Positions 1-9,799 of a stretch of 64,000 nt of DNA are shown here, in pieces (position 1 is the stretch's first letter; every line of letters begins with the position of its first letter). Both the position numbers and the translations under genes were made by a program. Under the pieces are notes generated by a model. The model worked only from the letters and a program-made list of their open reading frames with translations, was not told the origin of the DNA and made no database searches. This stretch comes from Bacteriovoracaceae bacterium (GTDB lineage Bacteria; Bdellovibrionota; Bacteriovoracia; Bacteriovoracales; Bacteriovoracaceae), in assembly GCA_947377285.1 (NCBI GenBank), contig CANCFT010000003.1:1-64000 (forward strand). Reading direction: 5' to 3'.

Positions 1-61
1 TTCGAAGGATCACTCCGACAGATTTACAGTCTGTTGCCTTTGGCCACTCGGCAATCTCTCC
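1..61 (-). tRNA. tRNA-Tyr (GTA anticodon), 3' end cut by window edge
   Basis: Reverse complement GGAGAGATTGCCGAGTGGCCAAAGGCAACAGACTGTAAATCTGTCGG...: anticodon arm CAGACTGTAAATCTG with GTA. Confidence 0.9.
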
Positions 62-87
62 TAAATTCAAGCTCACAAATATGATAA

Positions 88-163
88 TGGAGCTGACTAT
101 AGGAATCGAACCTACGACCGTCGGTTTACAAAACCGATGCTCTACCAACTGAGCTAAGTCAGC
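88..163 (-). tRNA. tRNA-Thr (TGT anticodon)
   Basis: Reverse complement GCTGACTTAGCTCAGTTGGTAGAGCATCGGTTTTGTAAACCGATGGTCGTAGGTTCGATTCCTATAGTCAGCTCCA: full cloverleaf with encoded CCA; anticodon loop TTTGTAA. Confidence 0.93.
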
Positions 164-281
164 CTACAGTTTCAAACCGCTATGCTAGGGGTAATTTATA
201 ATCTTAAGTTATTTTAAAGGCAATATTTTTTTTGATTATTTTTAATTAAACGCGGCGTGAAGCACAATTATTATCATATTT

Positions 282-1046
282 TTAAATATTCCCAAATATT
301 TTTTCCATCGCAATTGCAGCAGCAACTGATACATTTAATGATTTAATTTTTCCAGCTGGCTTAAATGAAATTGTCGTTTCAACAACTCTTGAAACAGCGT
401 GAGACATACCTACATCCTCAGCTCCAAGAACAAGGCATATTGGTTTTGAATTATCAATCGATTCTAAATCTCCACTTGCATGTTCCGAAAGACCAATACA
501 AATAGCACCAAGTTCTTTTATTTTTGTGATTGTTTTTGGTAGAGCTGAACATCTTACTATTTTTACATACTCCGTTGCACCAGAAGCAATTCTTGAAAAA
601 CCAGGTCCGAGTCCAAAATTCCCTTTTGCTGAAATTAAGACTGCATCTACTCCATAGAAAGCAGCTGTTCGCATTATGGCCGCTCCGTTGTGAGCATCTG
701 TTACTTGATCAAGAGCTAATATTTTAATTGGTATTCTGCTTTCTAGTTGATTGTAAATCCAAGTTGGTTCGTAAATCGCAATTGGACTAACAAGCATAAA
801 AACTTGAGATGGAACTCTCTGAAATTCATAATCTAATTCTCTATAAATCATTTTAGCTTCTTCTTGAAGAGCATGTCCTTCTAGAATACGTACTTTAGTC
901 ATAGGAAGCTCTGAAGTTTTTAGACCACCGCGCTTTTTTAAATCATCAAGTCCTTCTTCTGTTGCTACGATTTCAAAAATTTGGCGTTCAGGATTTCTGA
1001 TTGCTTCTGCAATGCTGTGAATTCCTATGATCATATCGTGGTCCAT
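282..1046 (-). CDS. TrmH/SpoU-family RNA 2'-O-methyltransferase (RlmB-like)
   Basis: C-terminal SpoU motifs (ALDQVTDAHNGAAIMRTAAFYGVDAVL; LVLGAEDVGMS; SLNVSVAAAIAM). Confidence 0.85.
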   Translation of the reverse strand: MDHDMIIGIHSIAEAIRNPERQIFEIVATEEGLDDLKKRGGLKTSELPMTKVRILEGHALQEEAKMIYRELDYEFQRVPSQVFMLVSPIAIYEPTWIYNQLESRIPIKILALDQVTDAHNGAAIMRTAAFYGVDAVLISAKGNFGLGPGFSRIASGATEYVKIVRCSALPKTITKIKELGAICIGLSEHASGDLESIDNSKPICLVLGAEDVGMSHAVSRVVETTISFKPAGKIKSLNVSVAAAIAMEKIFGNI

Positions 1047-1053
1047 AATTTTC

Positions 1054-2772
1054 CTATTTCAAAAGATTTTTGAGAGTTGAAACTAATTCTTCTTTTTTAA
1101 CTTTAGTGACAGAGCCCGATTTTCTATCGATGACCTCTAAGTCACCAGAAGCTGCATAATCACGCTCCCCCATAACAACTCTAAAAGGTAATCCCAATAA
1201 ATCTGAATCTTTAAATTTATTTCCAGGTCCAACATTCCTGTCATCATAAATAACTTCTAAATTTGCATCACTCATTTCTTTATAAATTTCATCTGCAATT
1301 TTCACAAATTCTTCAGATTTTACAATTGTTGCAAAATATACTTGATAAGGAGCAAGTGCTTTAGGCCAAACGATTCCGTTTTCATCGTGATTTTGTTCAA
1401 TCGCTGCTGCAACAACTCTAGTTACACCAATTCCATAACAGCCCATTAGAGGTGTGACTAATTTTCCATTTTGATCGAGAATTCCCACCTTCATATCTTT
1501 GGTATATTTATCTCCCAACTGGAATACATGACCAACTTCAATTCCGCGTTTTTCAACTACAGTGTATTTTCCGTCTAAAGTTAAATCGCCTGCTTTTGCT
1601 AATCGAAGATCTGCTTGATTTGTATTTTTCATATCTCTTTTTGGGTTAAAGCCAGACATATGAGAATCTTTTTTATTTCCCCCTATTATATAACTTGCTT
1701 CGAGATTTATGCTTTTATCAAAAACTATAGTTATATCTTCTGTAATTCCAACCGGACCGATATATCCTTTCCAAAGTTTTGATGCTTTTATTTGATCTTC
1801 TGTTGCTGCAATTAAATGATCGCACTTTAAATACGCTTGAAGTTTTATTTCATTAAGTGAGTCATCACCTAAGAGTAGGGCTAAAACATTTTTTGAAACG
1901 TTACCTGTTGTTGCAACATACACAAGGGATTTTAAACTTGTATAGTGAGGTTTATTTAAAAATGAACATACTTCTTCAATTGTTGTTTTATTTGGAGTTG
2001 ACACCTCAGTTAGAGGTGAAATTTGAAAATCATATTCTGTCTTTGCTCTAATGGTTTGAGCTTTTTCAGAGTTGGCTGCATATTTTGCTTCCTGAGAATA
2101 AATAATTAAATCCTCTCCTGCATTTGCTACAACCTGAAATTCATGAGTTTTAGAATCTGCAGAGGCCATAGCACCTCCATCAGCTTCAACTGGAATAAAC
2201 TCTAAACCTAAGCGAGTAAAAATTGCTGTATAAGCATCATACATTTCTTGATAACCAACATCTAAACTGGCTTTATCCATATGAAAAGTATAGGCATCTT
2301 TCATTGTGAATTCGCGGCCTCTCATTAATCCAAAACGAGGTCTAATTTCATCTCGAAATTTAGTATTAATTTGGTAGAATCCAACTGGTAATTGTTTGTA
2401 TGATTTTACAGTTTTTCTAAAAATATCTGTTACTGCTTCTTCATTTGTTGGAGAAATACAAAGATCAGATTCTTTTTTATCTTTAAAGCGCAACATTAAG
2501 CCGCCCATCTTGTCCCAACGGCCGGTTTCTTGCCAAAGCTCACCAGGAGTAACAACAGTCATCGTGATTTCATTGCAGCCAATTTTATTTAATTCTTCTC
2601 TAATAATGTTTTCGACTTTGCGAATTGAACGCAATCCCATTGGAAGATAATTGTAAAGCCCTGAACCAGACTTATGAATCAGTCCTGCTCTTAACATTAA
2701 TTGATGTGAGGGGATTTCTGCATCTGCAGGTACTTCTTTATATGTTTGCCAAAAAGCTTTGGTAAGTCTCAT
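1054..2772 (-). CDS. proS: Prolyl-tRNA synthetase
   Basis: Class II aaRS motifs: FRDEIRPRFGLMRGREFTMKDAYTFH, MGCYGIGVTRVVAAAIEQNHDENGIVWP; YbaK-like insertion. Confidence 0.95.
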   Translation of the reverse strand: MRLTKAFWQTYKEVPADAEIPSHQLMLRAGLIHKSGSGLYNYLPMGLRSIRKVENIIREELNKIGCNEITMTVVTPGELWQETGRWDKMGGLMLRFKDKKESDLCISPTNEEAVTDIFRKTVKSYKQLPVGFYQINTKFRDEIRPRFGLMRGREFTMKDAYTFHMDKASLDVGYQEMYDAYTAIFTRLGLEFIPVEADGGAMASADSKTHEFQVVANAGEDLIIYSQEAKYAANSEKAQTIRAKTEYDFQISPLTEVSTPNKTTIEEVCSFLNKPHYTSLKSLVYVATTGNVSKNVLALLLGDDSLNEIKLQAYLKCDHLIAATEDQIKASKLWKGYIGPVGITEDITIVFDKSINLEASYIIGGNKKDSHMSGFNPKRDMKNTNQADLRLAKAGDLTLDGKYTVVEKRGIEVGHVFQLGDKYTKDMKVGILDQNGKLVTPLMGCYGIGVTRVVAAAIEQNHDENGIVWPKALAPYQVYFATIVKSEEFVKIADEIYKEMSDANLEVIYDDRNVGPGNKFKDSDLLGLPFRVVMGERDYAASGDLEVIDRKSGSVTKVKKEELVSTLKNLLK

Positions 2773-2826
2773 GTGTTTTTACCTTTGATTAAATTTAATT
2801 GAAATGATGATACTACAAACTTTTAA

Positions 2827-3747
2827 TTAATGAAATGATGGTGCAAGTGCCCGCGGAAGAGCAAAAGCTTCAATTGTTTCTCGCTCTAACGAAGCGGCAG
2901 AAACAATTTCATATGCTGATGGTGTAGATAAAAGCTTCCGGCACAAGAGATTGTGGAGATTATGACCCGATTTATAGGTCGTAATTTTGCCAGCAATTTC
3001 GTAACCGAGTAATGATATATCGCCTACTGTGTCTAAAATTTTGTGTCTTACAAACTCATCTGCAAAACGAAGTCCTTCTGGATTAACAACTTTATAGTCA
3101 TCTAGAACAACAGCGTTATCGAGTGAGCCACCTTTTATGAGCCCTTTTCTTTTTAAAGCATCTACATCTTTTAAAAGACCAAAAGTTCTCGCTCTGCCAA
3201 TTTCATTGATATAATTTTCGCAGGAAAATTCAAAAATTTTATTTTGAGTTTTAATTGTTGGATGAGCAAAGACGATGGTTGAATCTATGATTAGTTTTGA
3301 AGAAGGTGCTATTTCAGCCCACTTATCATCGACCTCTACGCGAACAGTCTCCAGTACAATTAAGAATTTTTTCGATTTATTTAATGAGACAATTCCTGTT
3401 TCTTTCAATAGAAAAACAAAAGAAGCACCGGAACCATCCATAATAGGGACTTCTGGGCCATCAATTTCACAATAAACATTATCAATTCCAAAACCATAGA
3501 AAGATGAAAGAAGATGTTCAACAGTGTGAACTGCATTTATTCCATTTCCTATTGTCGTATTATTTTCTGTTGCCCCAACAGTTTCAGCATTAGCTTTTAA
3601 AACTGCAGAATTCGCAACATCTACACGTTTGAATTGAATTCCAAAATCAGCCTCTGCTGGATGAAGCGTAAGTGTTACTTTCTTTCCGGAGTGGATTCCA
3701 ATTCCGGTAACAGAAACTTTTTTTGCAATCGTACGTTGATTAAGCAT
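2827..3747 (-). CDS. lpxC: UDP-3-O-acyl-N-acetylglucosamine deacetylase
   Basis: LpxC motifs: GIGIHSGKKV, HTVEHLLSS, PIMDGSG, FVRHKILDTVGDISLLG. Confidence 0.95.
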   Translation of the reverse strand: MLNQRTIAKKVSVTGIGIHSGKKVTLTLHPAEADFGIQFKRVDVANSAVLKANAETVGATENNTTIGNGINAVHTVEHLLSSFYGFGIDNVYCEIDGPEVPIMDGSGASFVFLLKETGIVSLNKSKKFLIVLETVRVEVDDKWAEIAPSSKLIIDSTIVFAHPTIKTQNKIFEFSCENYINEIGRARTFGLLKDVDALKRKGLIKGGSLDNAVVLDDYKVVNPEGLRFADEFVRHKILDTVGDISLLGYEIAGKITTYKSGHNLHNLLCRKLLSTPSAYEIVSAASLERETIEAFALPRALAPSFH

Positions 3748-4011
3748 CTAGTAATATACCTTTCTAGTAATCTTTAATTTCTTGGTGAAACAGCAACTTA
3801 CTTGTTGCACAATTTATTGGCAACTCAAATCATTATAAATGCAAAAGCAATTTGTCCCAAGCTAATTCTTACCTAGTAAAATTAGTTAATTAAAAGTTCA
3901 TTCCTATATCTGAGTAATCTACTTTTTGAAAATTTGATTAAAGAAAGCTTCTATTTAATGTAAATTGATTGTTATTATTAATGAACTATCAACTAGCTAT
4001 AGAGGTAAAAC

Positions 4012-4437
4012 ATGAATATTTGGCATCATAAATTTGATTTGGATTCACTGAATGTATTTAGTGCCAATACTTTAGTCTCTCATCTGGGTATTTTAATTAC
4101 TAATCACGGAGACGACTTTTTAGAAGGGACTATGCCCGTAGACCAAAGAACATTTCAGCCATTCAAACTTCTGCACGGTGGAGCATCTTGTGTTTTAGCA
4201 GAAAGCCTTGGGAGTATAGCTGCTAATTTATGTATAGATTCTAATGAGTTTATGGCCGTCGGTCAGCACATAGAAGCAACTCACTTGAGATCGGCGACGA
4301 AAGGAATTGTGACAGGAAAAGCTAAGAATATTTATCTTGGAAAATCTGCACAAACATGGCGAATTGAAATTTTCAATGACGAAAACAAATTAATTTGTGA
4401 TTCAAAAATAATTATGGCGATTGTTAAAAAAAGATAA
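4012..4437 (+). CDS. Hotdog-fold (PaaI/YdiI-type) thioesterase
   Basis: MPVDQRTFQPFKLLHGGASCVLAESLGSIAAN pattern typical of hotdog thioesterases. Confidence 0.85.
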   Translation: MNIWHHKFDLDSLNVFSANTLVSHLGILITNHGDDFLEGTMPVDQRTFQPFKLLHGGASCVLAESLGSIAANLCIDSNEFMAVGQHIEATHLRSATKGIVTGKAKNIYLGKSAQTWRIEIFNDENKLICDSKIIMAIVKKR

Positions 4438-4448
4438 TCAAAAGGTTT

Positions 4449-5471
4449 TTACTTCTCTCTGCTTTGATTAATAAGATGATCTTTAGATTTTTGACTTATT
4501 TCTCTGCCCCTAGGGGTTCGGAGTAGAAAACCTTCTTTTAAAAGATAAGGTTCATACACATCTTCAATTGTCGTTCGGTCTTCAGCTAAAGTAGCACACA
4601 ATGTCTCAATACCTACTGGCCCCCCCCTATAGTATTCTTCTATTACTTGAAGAATTTTTCGATCCATTCTGTCTAGGCCTAGGTTATCAATTTCCATTAG
4701 AGAAAGTGATTTTTTCACGGACTCTGTCGAAATAATAGTTTCACCTTTCACTAAAGAGAAATCGCGAACTCTTCTTAAGATTCTGTTGGCAATTCGAGGG
4801 GTCCCTCGAGCACAATTAGCAATGAGTTCCAAAGCTGATTTTTCTAAGTTAATTTTTAGCTTTTTTGCATTATTAGTTACAATCTCAACGAGTTCATCTT
4901 GTTGATAAAAATCAAAATGTAGATGGGCCATAAATCTATCACGTAATGGATTTGATAAAAGTCCAGAACGCGTTGTTGCTCCAATTAATGTAAAGGGCGC
5001 AATTTGAATTTGCATCGTCCGAGCAGAAGGCCCTTGGCCTATAACTATATCTAATCGGTAATCTTCCATTGCCGAATAGAGTATTTCTTCTACTGAAATA
5101 TTCATGCGATGAATTTCATCAATAAAAAGGACATCACGAGGACCTAAATTGGTTAGAATAGCTGCCAAGTCACCCTTTTTTTCAATTCCTGGTCCAGAAA
5201 TTACATGAAGATCACTTCCTATGGATTTAGCTATAATCATTGCAAGTGAGGTTTTACCAAGTCCCGGAGGGCCTGAAAGTAGAGCGTGGTCCATTGCTGA
5301 CTTTCTAATTTTTGCAGACTCAACCATTACCTCGATATTTTGAACAACTTTTTTTTGTCCCACGTATTCAGTAAAGTCAGTAGGTCGCAAAAGGACCTCA
5401 TGTTTCACTTCTTCCGGATTTACATCCGAATCTACAAGTCGTTCACCTTCACCATCAATTTCATATTCCAT
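4449..5471 (-). CDS. ruvB: Holliday junction branch migration helicase RuvB
   Basis: Walker A SGPPGLGKTSLAMIIA, DEIHRM, GATTRSGLLSNPLRDRF; order ruvC-ruvA-ruvB. Confidence 0.97.
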   Translation of the reverse strand: MEYEIDGEGERLVDSDVNPEEVKHEVLLRPTDFTEYVGQKKVVQNIEVMVESAKIRKSAMDHALLSGPPGLGKTSLAMIIAKSIGSDLHVISGPGIEKKGDLAAILTNLGPRDVLFIDEIHRMNISVEEILYSAMEDYRLDIVIGQGPSARTMQIQIAPFTLIGATTRSGLLSNPLRDRFMAHLHFDFYQQDELVEIVTNNAKKLKINLEKSALELIANCARGTPRIANRILRRVRDFSLVKGETIISTESVKKSLSLMEIDNLGLDRMDRKILQVIEEYYRGGPVGIETLCATLAEDRTTIEDVYEPYLLKEGFLLRTPRGREISQKSKDHLINQSREK

Positions 5472-5474
5472 ATA

Positions 5475-6137
5475 TTATATTTCTTTTAAAACTAAATGAA
5501 TTAGTTGTTCAGGTTTTGTAATAAAATTTGCGCCTAGAATTTTTTGAGCTATTGGTATTATTTTATCTTCTCTAAATCCAAGCTCCTTACATGCCATTAA
5601 AGCATCATTAAGAATTTCATGCTGATTTGTATTTTTAACGGGTGAATTATCAACAAAGACTTCATCATCAAACATCTCAAGGACATTTGCTTTTGGTGAA
5701 TGAAAATTATTTTTTAAAGTTTTCGATGAATCACTATACATTTTCACTCTATCTATTTTTCCCGCAAGATCTAAGATAATTTGAGCCGCACCCTTCGTTC
5801 CTAAGCCTGGAACTTTGGTAAGAGTAGCCTTCGCCTCTAGGTTAACTGCGTTAATGATTTCATTCACTCCAATATTCGCAATTAAACCGTAAGCAGATTT
5901 GGGGCCGATGCCTTTTACTGTTAAAAGCATTTCAAAAAGTTTTTTAGCTCGAAGAGATTGAAAAGCATAGAGTGTTTCTGAATCTTCTTTAATAATATGA
6001 GCAATAAAGATTGCAGCCTGAGTGCCTTCGACTAAAACTTTATTATAAAATACTTGATAGCCAATTCCTGATGATGTTTGCAAAACAGATTCATTTCCGT
6101 CGCTGAAAATGACTTCTCCACATAAAAATCCAATCAT
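5475..6137 (-). CDS. ruvA: Holliday junction DNA helicase subunit RuvA
   Basis: HhH motif KGIGPKSAYGLIANI..., position between ruvB and ruvC. Confidence 0.93.
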   Translation of the reverse strand: MIGFLCGEVIFSDGNESVLQTSSGIGYQVFYNKVLVEGTQAAIFIAHIIKEDSETLYAFQSLRAKKLFEMLLTVKGIGPKSAYGLIANIGVNEIINAVNLEAKATLTKVPGLGTKGAAQIILDLAGKIDRVKMYSDSSKTLKNNFHSPKANVLEMFDDEVFVDNSPVKNTNQHEILNDALMACKELGFREDKIIPIAQKILGANFITKPEQLIHLVLKEI

Positions 6138-6658
6138 ATATTTTTTCCTATTTTTCTTTCAGGCTTTTTTTCCATTAGTTTTAACTTCATTGTACGATTA
6201 AGTGCGTGACATACAGCAATTGCAAGCGCGTCTGATTCATCCATTGTTTTAAAATTTATTTTTCCGAACATCATACTTAATGCTTTATCTACAGATTCTT
6301 TAGAAGCATGTCCGTGACCAGTTACAGAAACTTTTACTAAATTAGGGGCATATTCATGAATTTTTCCCATATGCGTGTGGGAAAAAGCTGCAATCATCGC
6401 TCCTCGAGCTTGGGCAAGCTTGCTTAGTGCTTCTACACTTTTTACATAAATGAGTGATTCGATTGAAACTTCGTCTGGGTTATATTTTTTCAAAATGTCT
6501 TCACATGATTTATAGATCATACCCAGTCTCTCTAAGAATTCATCTACTTGATCATATTTTAATACACCGGAAGTTAAGTATGAAATTTTCTTACCTTGAA
6601 CTTCTATTAATGCAAACCCAGCTTTGCGAGATCCTGGATCTATTCCTAAAATTATCAC
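6134..6658 (-). CDS. ruvC: Crossover junction endodeoxyribonuclease RuvC
   Basis: ILGIDPGSRKAGFALIE, SIESLIYVKSVEALSKLAQARGA, ESDALAIAVCHA. Confidence 0.96.
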   Translation of the reverse strand: MIILGIDPGSRKAGFALIEVQGKKISYLTSGVLKYDQVDEFLERLGMIYKSCEDILKKYNPDEVSIESLIYVKSVEALSKLAQARGAMIAAFSHTHMGKIHEYAPNLVKVSVTGHGHASKESVDKALSMMFGKINFKTMDESDALAIAVCHALNRTMKLKLMEKKPERKIGKNI

Positions 6659-6840
6659 TTTCCGCCTTTATTTTTAAAATAAGTTCCTACATAAAAGACT
6701 AAAGACCCACCAATTAATTGTATCAATTCAAGTCGGCCATAATCACCCTTAGTTAGACCTGCGAATAAACAAAGTCCAACTGAGGAAAAGCCTGTCAATT
6801 GCATTCCTAAGCCCAGATAAAAAAGCATAATAAACCTCAA
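6655..6840 (-). CDS. Small hydrophobic (61 aa) membrane protein of unknown function
   Basis: Two predicted hydrophobic stretches; stop/start overlap (4 nt) with ruvC suggests translational coupling. Confidence 0.6.
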   Translation of the reverse strand: MRFIMLFYLGLGMQLTGFSSVGLCLFAGLTKGDYGRLELIQLIGGSLVFYVGTYFKNKGGK

Positions 6841-6903
6841 TTAAAATCGTACTGGAGTTTTTTTTCTTTGTAAAAAGATCTGTATATAAGTTATCATCCG
6901 TGC

Positions 6904-7770
6904 ATGACTCAAATATTAAATTCTTCACCGGTTAAAAAAAAAATTACCAAAGAACTCAAGTCTGAGTGTAAGAAATTAATTGAAAATGGAATTCAGCCTT
7001 ATCTTAAAGTCATACTAGTCGGAAATAACCCAGCAAGTTTGGTTTATACCACGAATAAAAAAAAGTACTGTGAAAAAATTGGCGCTAAATGTGATATCGT
7101 CTCACTTAGTGAAAATATTGATCTCAATCTATTCTTAGAAATCATTTACGAAATCAATCACGACGATCAAGTTCATGGCTGCATTATACAACTGCCACTT
7201 CCAAAGCACTTATCTCATCTCGATGTTGGACAATTAGTTGCTGAAAATAAAGATGTCGATGGTTTTCATCCAAATAACCTTTACTCTGTACTAAGCAATC
7301 AAACTTCTCAAAATCATTTTATTTCTTGTACTCCTAAAGGAATTATAACTTTACTCCAAGAAAATTTTATAGAAATTTCAGGAAAGCGAGTCGTTATTGT
7401 TGGCCGAAGTATGATAGTTGGAAAGCCTTTATTTTGCTTATTGACTAACCACGATGCAACGGTAACTTTGTGCCATTCAAAAACTGAAAATCTTAGAGAG
7501 TTAACCAAACAATGCGATATTATAGTTAGTGCTGTTGGAATTCCAAACTTTATCGATGAAACTTACCTATCGCCCAAAAAAAATCAGGTAATTATTGATG
7601 TTGGAATGAATGTCGACACGGCAGGTCTATTATGCGGCGATGTTGATTTTGATAAAGTTAAAGATTTAGTTCATTCAATAACACCAGTTCCTGGTGGTGT
7701 TGGCCCAATGACCATTGTTTCGCTTGCGCAAAACCTTTTACAAGCAGCTAAAAACAAGTTATCACTTTAG
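6904..7770 (+). CDS. folD: Methylenetetrahydrofolate dehydrogenase/cyclohydrolase FolD
   Basis: HGCIIQLPLPKHL, DVDGFHPNN, VVIVGRSMIVGKP, TPVPGGVGPMTI. Confidence 0.96.
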   Translation: MTQILNSSPVKKKITKELKSECKKLIENGIQPYLKVILVGNNPASLVYTTNKKKYCEKIGAKCDIVSLSENIDLNLFLEIIYEINHDDQVHGCIIQLPLPKHLSHLDVGQLVAENKDVDGFHPNNLYSVLSNQTSQNHFISCTPKGIITLLQENFIEISGKRVVIVGRSMIVGKPLFCLLTNHDATVTLCHSKTENLRELTKQCDIIVSAVGIPNFIDETYLSPKKNQVIIDVGMNVDTAGLLCGDVDFDKVKDLVHSITPVPGGVGPMTIVSLAQNLLQAAKNKLSL

Positions 7771-7792
7771 CCTCTATTACGCGGAGAATTTA

Positions 7793-8869
7793 ATGACTAT
7801 CCTAAAAACTTCACTACATGAAGAGCACCTACTATTAAATGCCAAGATGGCCCCTTTTGCTGGCTTTGATATGCCTTTGCAATACTCATCTGTAAAAGAA
7901 GAAGTTCAGGCTGTTCGGTCATTTGCGGGCGTTTTTGATGTTGGCCACATGGGAGAATTTTTAGTTGAAGGTCCAGATGCTATTTCATTTGTAGATTATA
8001 TAATTACAAATGATTTTAAAAATGCAGAACTTTTAAAAGCTGTTTATTCTCCACTTTGTAGAGAAGACGGAACAATTATTGATGATTTAATTGCCTATAA
8101 ATTATCTGAGGTAAAAGTACTTATTTGTGTTAATGCCTCTAATATCAAAAAAGATTGGGATTGGATAAGTTCTAAAAAATCACAATTTAATTGCACTCTA
8201 AAGAATCAATCTGATGATTTTTCTTTATTGGCAATCCAAGGTCCTGAAAGTGAAAAAATTTTAAAAGAAGTTGGCCTTTTAAAATCTGTCGAGTTTCCAT
8301 ATTATTCCATTCTAGAATCTACTTTCGAAGATCAAAATATTATTATTGCACGCACTGGATATACTGGCGAAGATGGATTTGAAATTTTTTCTAGCCATCA
8401 GTTTGCAAAATTTTTATGGAAAAAATTATTGAGTTTGGGCGTTAAACCTTGCGGATTAGCTTCTAGAGATGTTCTTAGACTTGAAGTATGTTACCCACTT
8501 TATGGGCATGAGCTTAATGACCAAGTAACTCCACTAGATGCAGGATTACTATGGACTGTAAAACTAGCTAAAAATGAATTTATTGGAAAAGCTGCTTTGC
8601 TTGATTATAAGCCTCGATACCAACTTGTTAAATTATCTCTAGATAGAGGCATCCCTCGTGAAGGCTACGATGTGCTTGATGAACAACTTAATCTCATCGG
8701 AAAAGTTACTTCTGGAACAATGTCTGTAGTTACAGGAAAAGGGATTGCAATGGCGTTAATTGAAAAAGATAAAAACCCTAAAGACAAAAAATATATTATC
8801 AATATTAGAAATACTAATTATCCAGCACATTTTCATTCAAAAGCATTTATTACAGGAGGACACAAGTAA
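7793..8869 (+). CDS. gcvT: Aminomethyltransferase (glycine cleavage T protein)
   Basis: MAPFAGFDMPLQY, FDVGHMGEF, ARTGYTGEDGFEIF, LRLEVCYPLYGHEL. Start moved from the ORF-track 7715 to ATG 7793, which has upstream GGAG. Confidence 0.93.
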   Translation: MTILKTSLHEEHLLLNAKMAPFAGFDMPLQYSSVKEEVQAVRSFAGVFDVGHMGEFLVEGPDAISFVDYIITNDFKNAELLKAVYSPLCREDGTIIDDLIAYKLSEVKVLICVNASNIKKDWDWISSKKSQFNCTLKNQSDDFSLLAIQGPESEKILKEVGLLKSVEFPYYSILESTFEDQNIIIARTGYTGEDGFEIFSSHQFAKFLWKKLLSLGVKPCGLASRDVLRLEVCYPLYGHELNDQVTPLDAGLLWTVKLAKNEFIGKAALLDYKPRYQLVKLSLDRGIPREGYDVLDEQLNLIGKVTSGTMSVVTGKGIAMALIEKDKNPKDKKYIINIRNTNYPAHFHSKAFITGGHK

Positions 8870-9258
8870 TGGCTCAAAATATTCCAGCAGATTTAAAATA
8901 CACGAAAGACCACGAATGGACCAAAGTTGAGGGAGATACTGTAATTATTGGAATTACAGATTTTGCTCAGTCGGCCCTTGGAGACATTGTCTTTGTTGAA
9001 CTTCCAGAGATTGGAAAAACTTTAAATGCTCATCAAACTTTTGGTGTCGTAGAGTCCATTAAATCAGTAAGTGATCTTTATTCTCCAATTTCTGGAACTG
9101 TTGTTGAAGTAAATTCTGGTTTACAAGACACACCAGAACTTTGCAACGCAGAACCATATGGTTCGGCGTGGATGATAAAAGTTAAACTTTCAAATACTTC
9201 CGAAATGAGCGCTCTTTTGTCAGCAAATGATTATCAAAACTTTCTATCAACTTTATAA
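8869..9258 (+). CDS. gcvH: Glycine cleavage system H protein
   Basis: YTKDHEWTKVEGD, lipoyl site FGVVESIKSVSDLYSP; TAATG overlap with gcvT. Confidence 0.96.
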   Translation: MAQNIPADLKYTKDHEWTKVEGDTVIIGITDFAQSALGDIVFVELPEIGKTLNAHQTFGVVESIKSVSDLYSPISGTVVEVNSGLQDTPELCNAEPYGSAWMIKVKLSNTSEMSALLSANDYQNFLSTL

Positions 9259-9270
9259 TCTTGATATGTA

Positions 9271-9319
9271 AAATTAAAATGACGAATTTTTTATTAAAAT
9301 AATTTCGTCATTTTAATTT
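9271..9319. terminator. Long perfect inverted repeat, probable transcription terminator after gcvH
   Basis: 16-bp perfect arms AAATTAAAATGACGAA / TTCGTCATTTTAATTT with 17-nt A/T-rich loop. Confidence 0.65.
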
Positions 9320-9502
9320 ATGCAAGATAATTCTATCAAAATTTAATGCCTTTTTTTATCTTTTAACTCTTTTTTTATATAGTACTGATTGATTTCCTGA
9401 AATTTTTTTTGTTTAAAAAAATCTTTACGAAATTTATTAAAAACTACATACTCAGTTTTATCAAAAGCACTTTAACTTTTTAGAGATAGGATTCACACTA
9501 AT

Positions 9503-9799
9503 ATGATGTCAGATAAACAAGACGCTATTCAGCTTCTAAATACAGCTGTCATTAAGAGCAAAGAAAAAAGAATCAATGCTACTTATGAAGAAAGACTTGC
9601 CAAAATTTGTAATTCACCTGTGATGAATGCATTACTTGCAGCTGTAGATCATCTTTCTGAAGACCAAAAAATGTCAAAAGATCATGCTTCAGTTCAAATC
9701 ATCGAAACAATTCGTGAATTAGATTCAATTTGGAATGACTATGTTTTGATGGAAGGTATTGGCAAATTAAAAGAATTGCTTAAAAATAATATTCACTAA
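9503..9799 (+). CDS. Conserved-looking hypothetical protein (98 aa)
   Basis: Complete ORF, plausible codon usage; no recognised domain. Confidence 0.6.
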   Translation: MMSDKQDAIQLLNTAVIKSKEKRINATYEERLAKICNSPVMNALLAAVDHLSEDQKMSKDHASVQIIETIRELDSIWNDYVLMEGIGKLKELLKNNIH

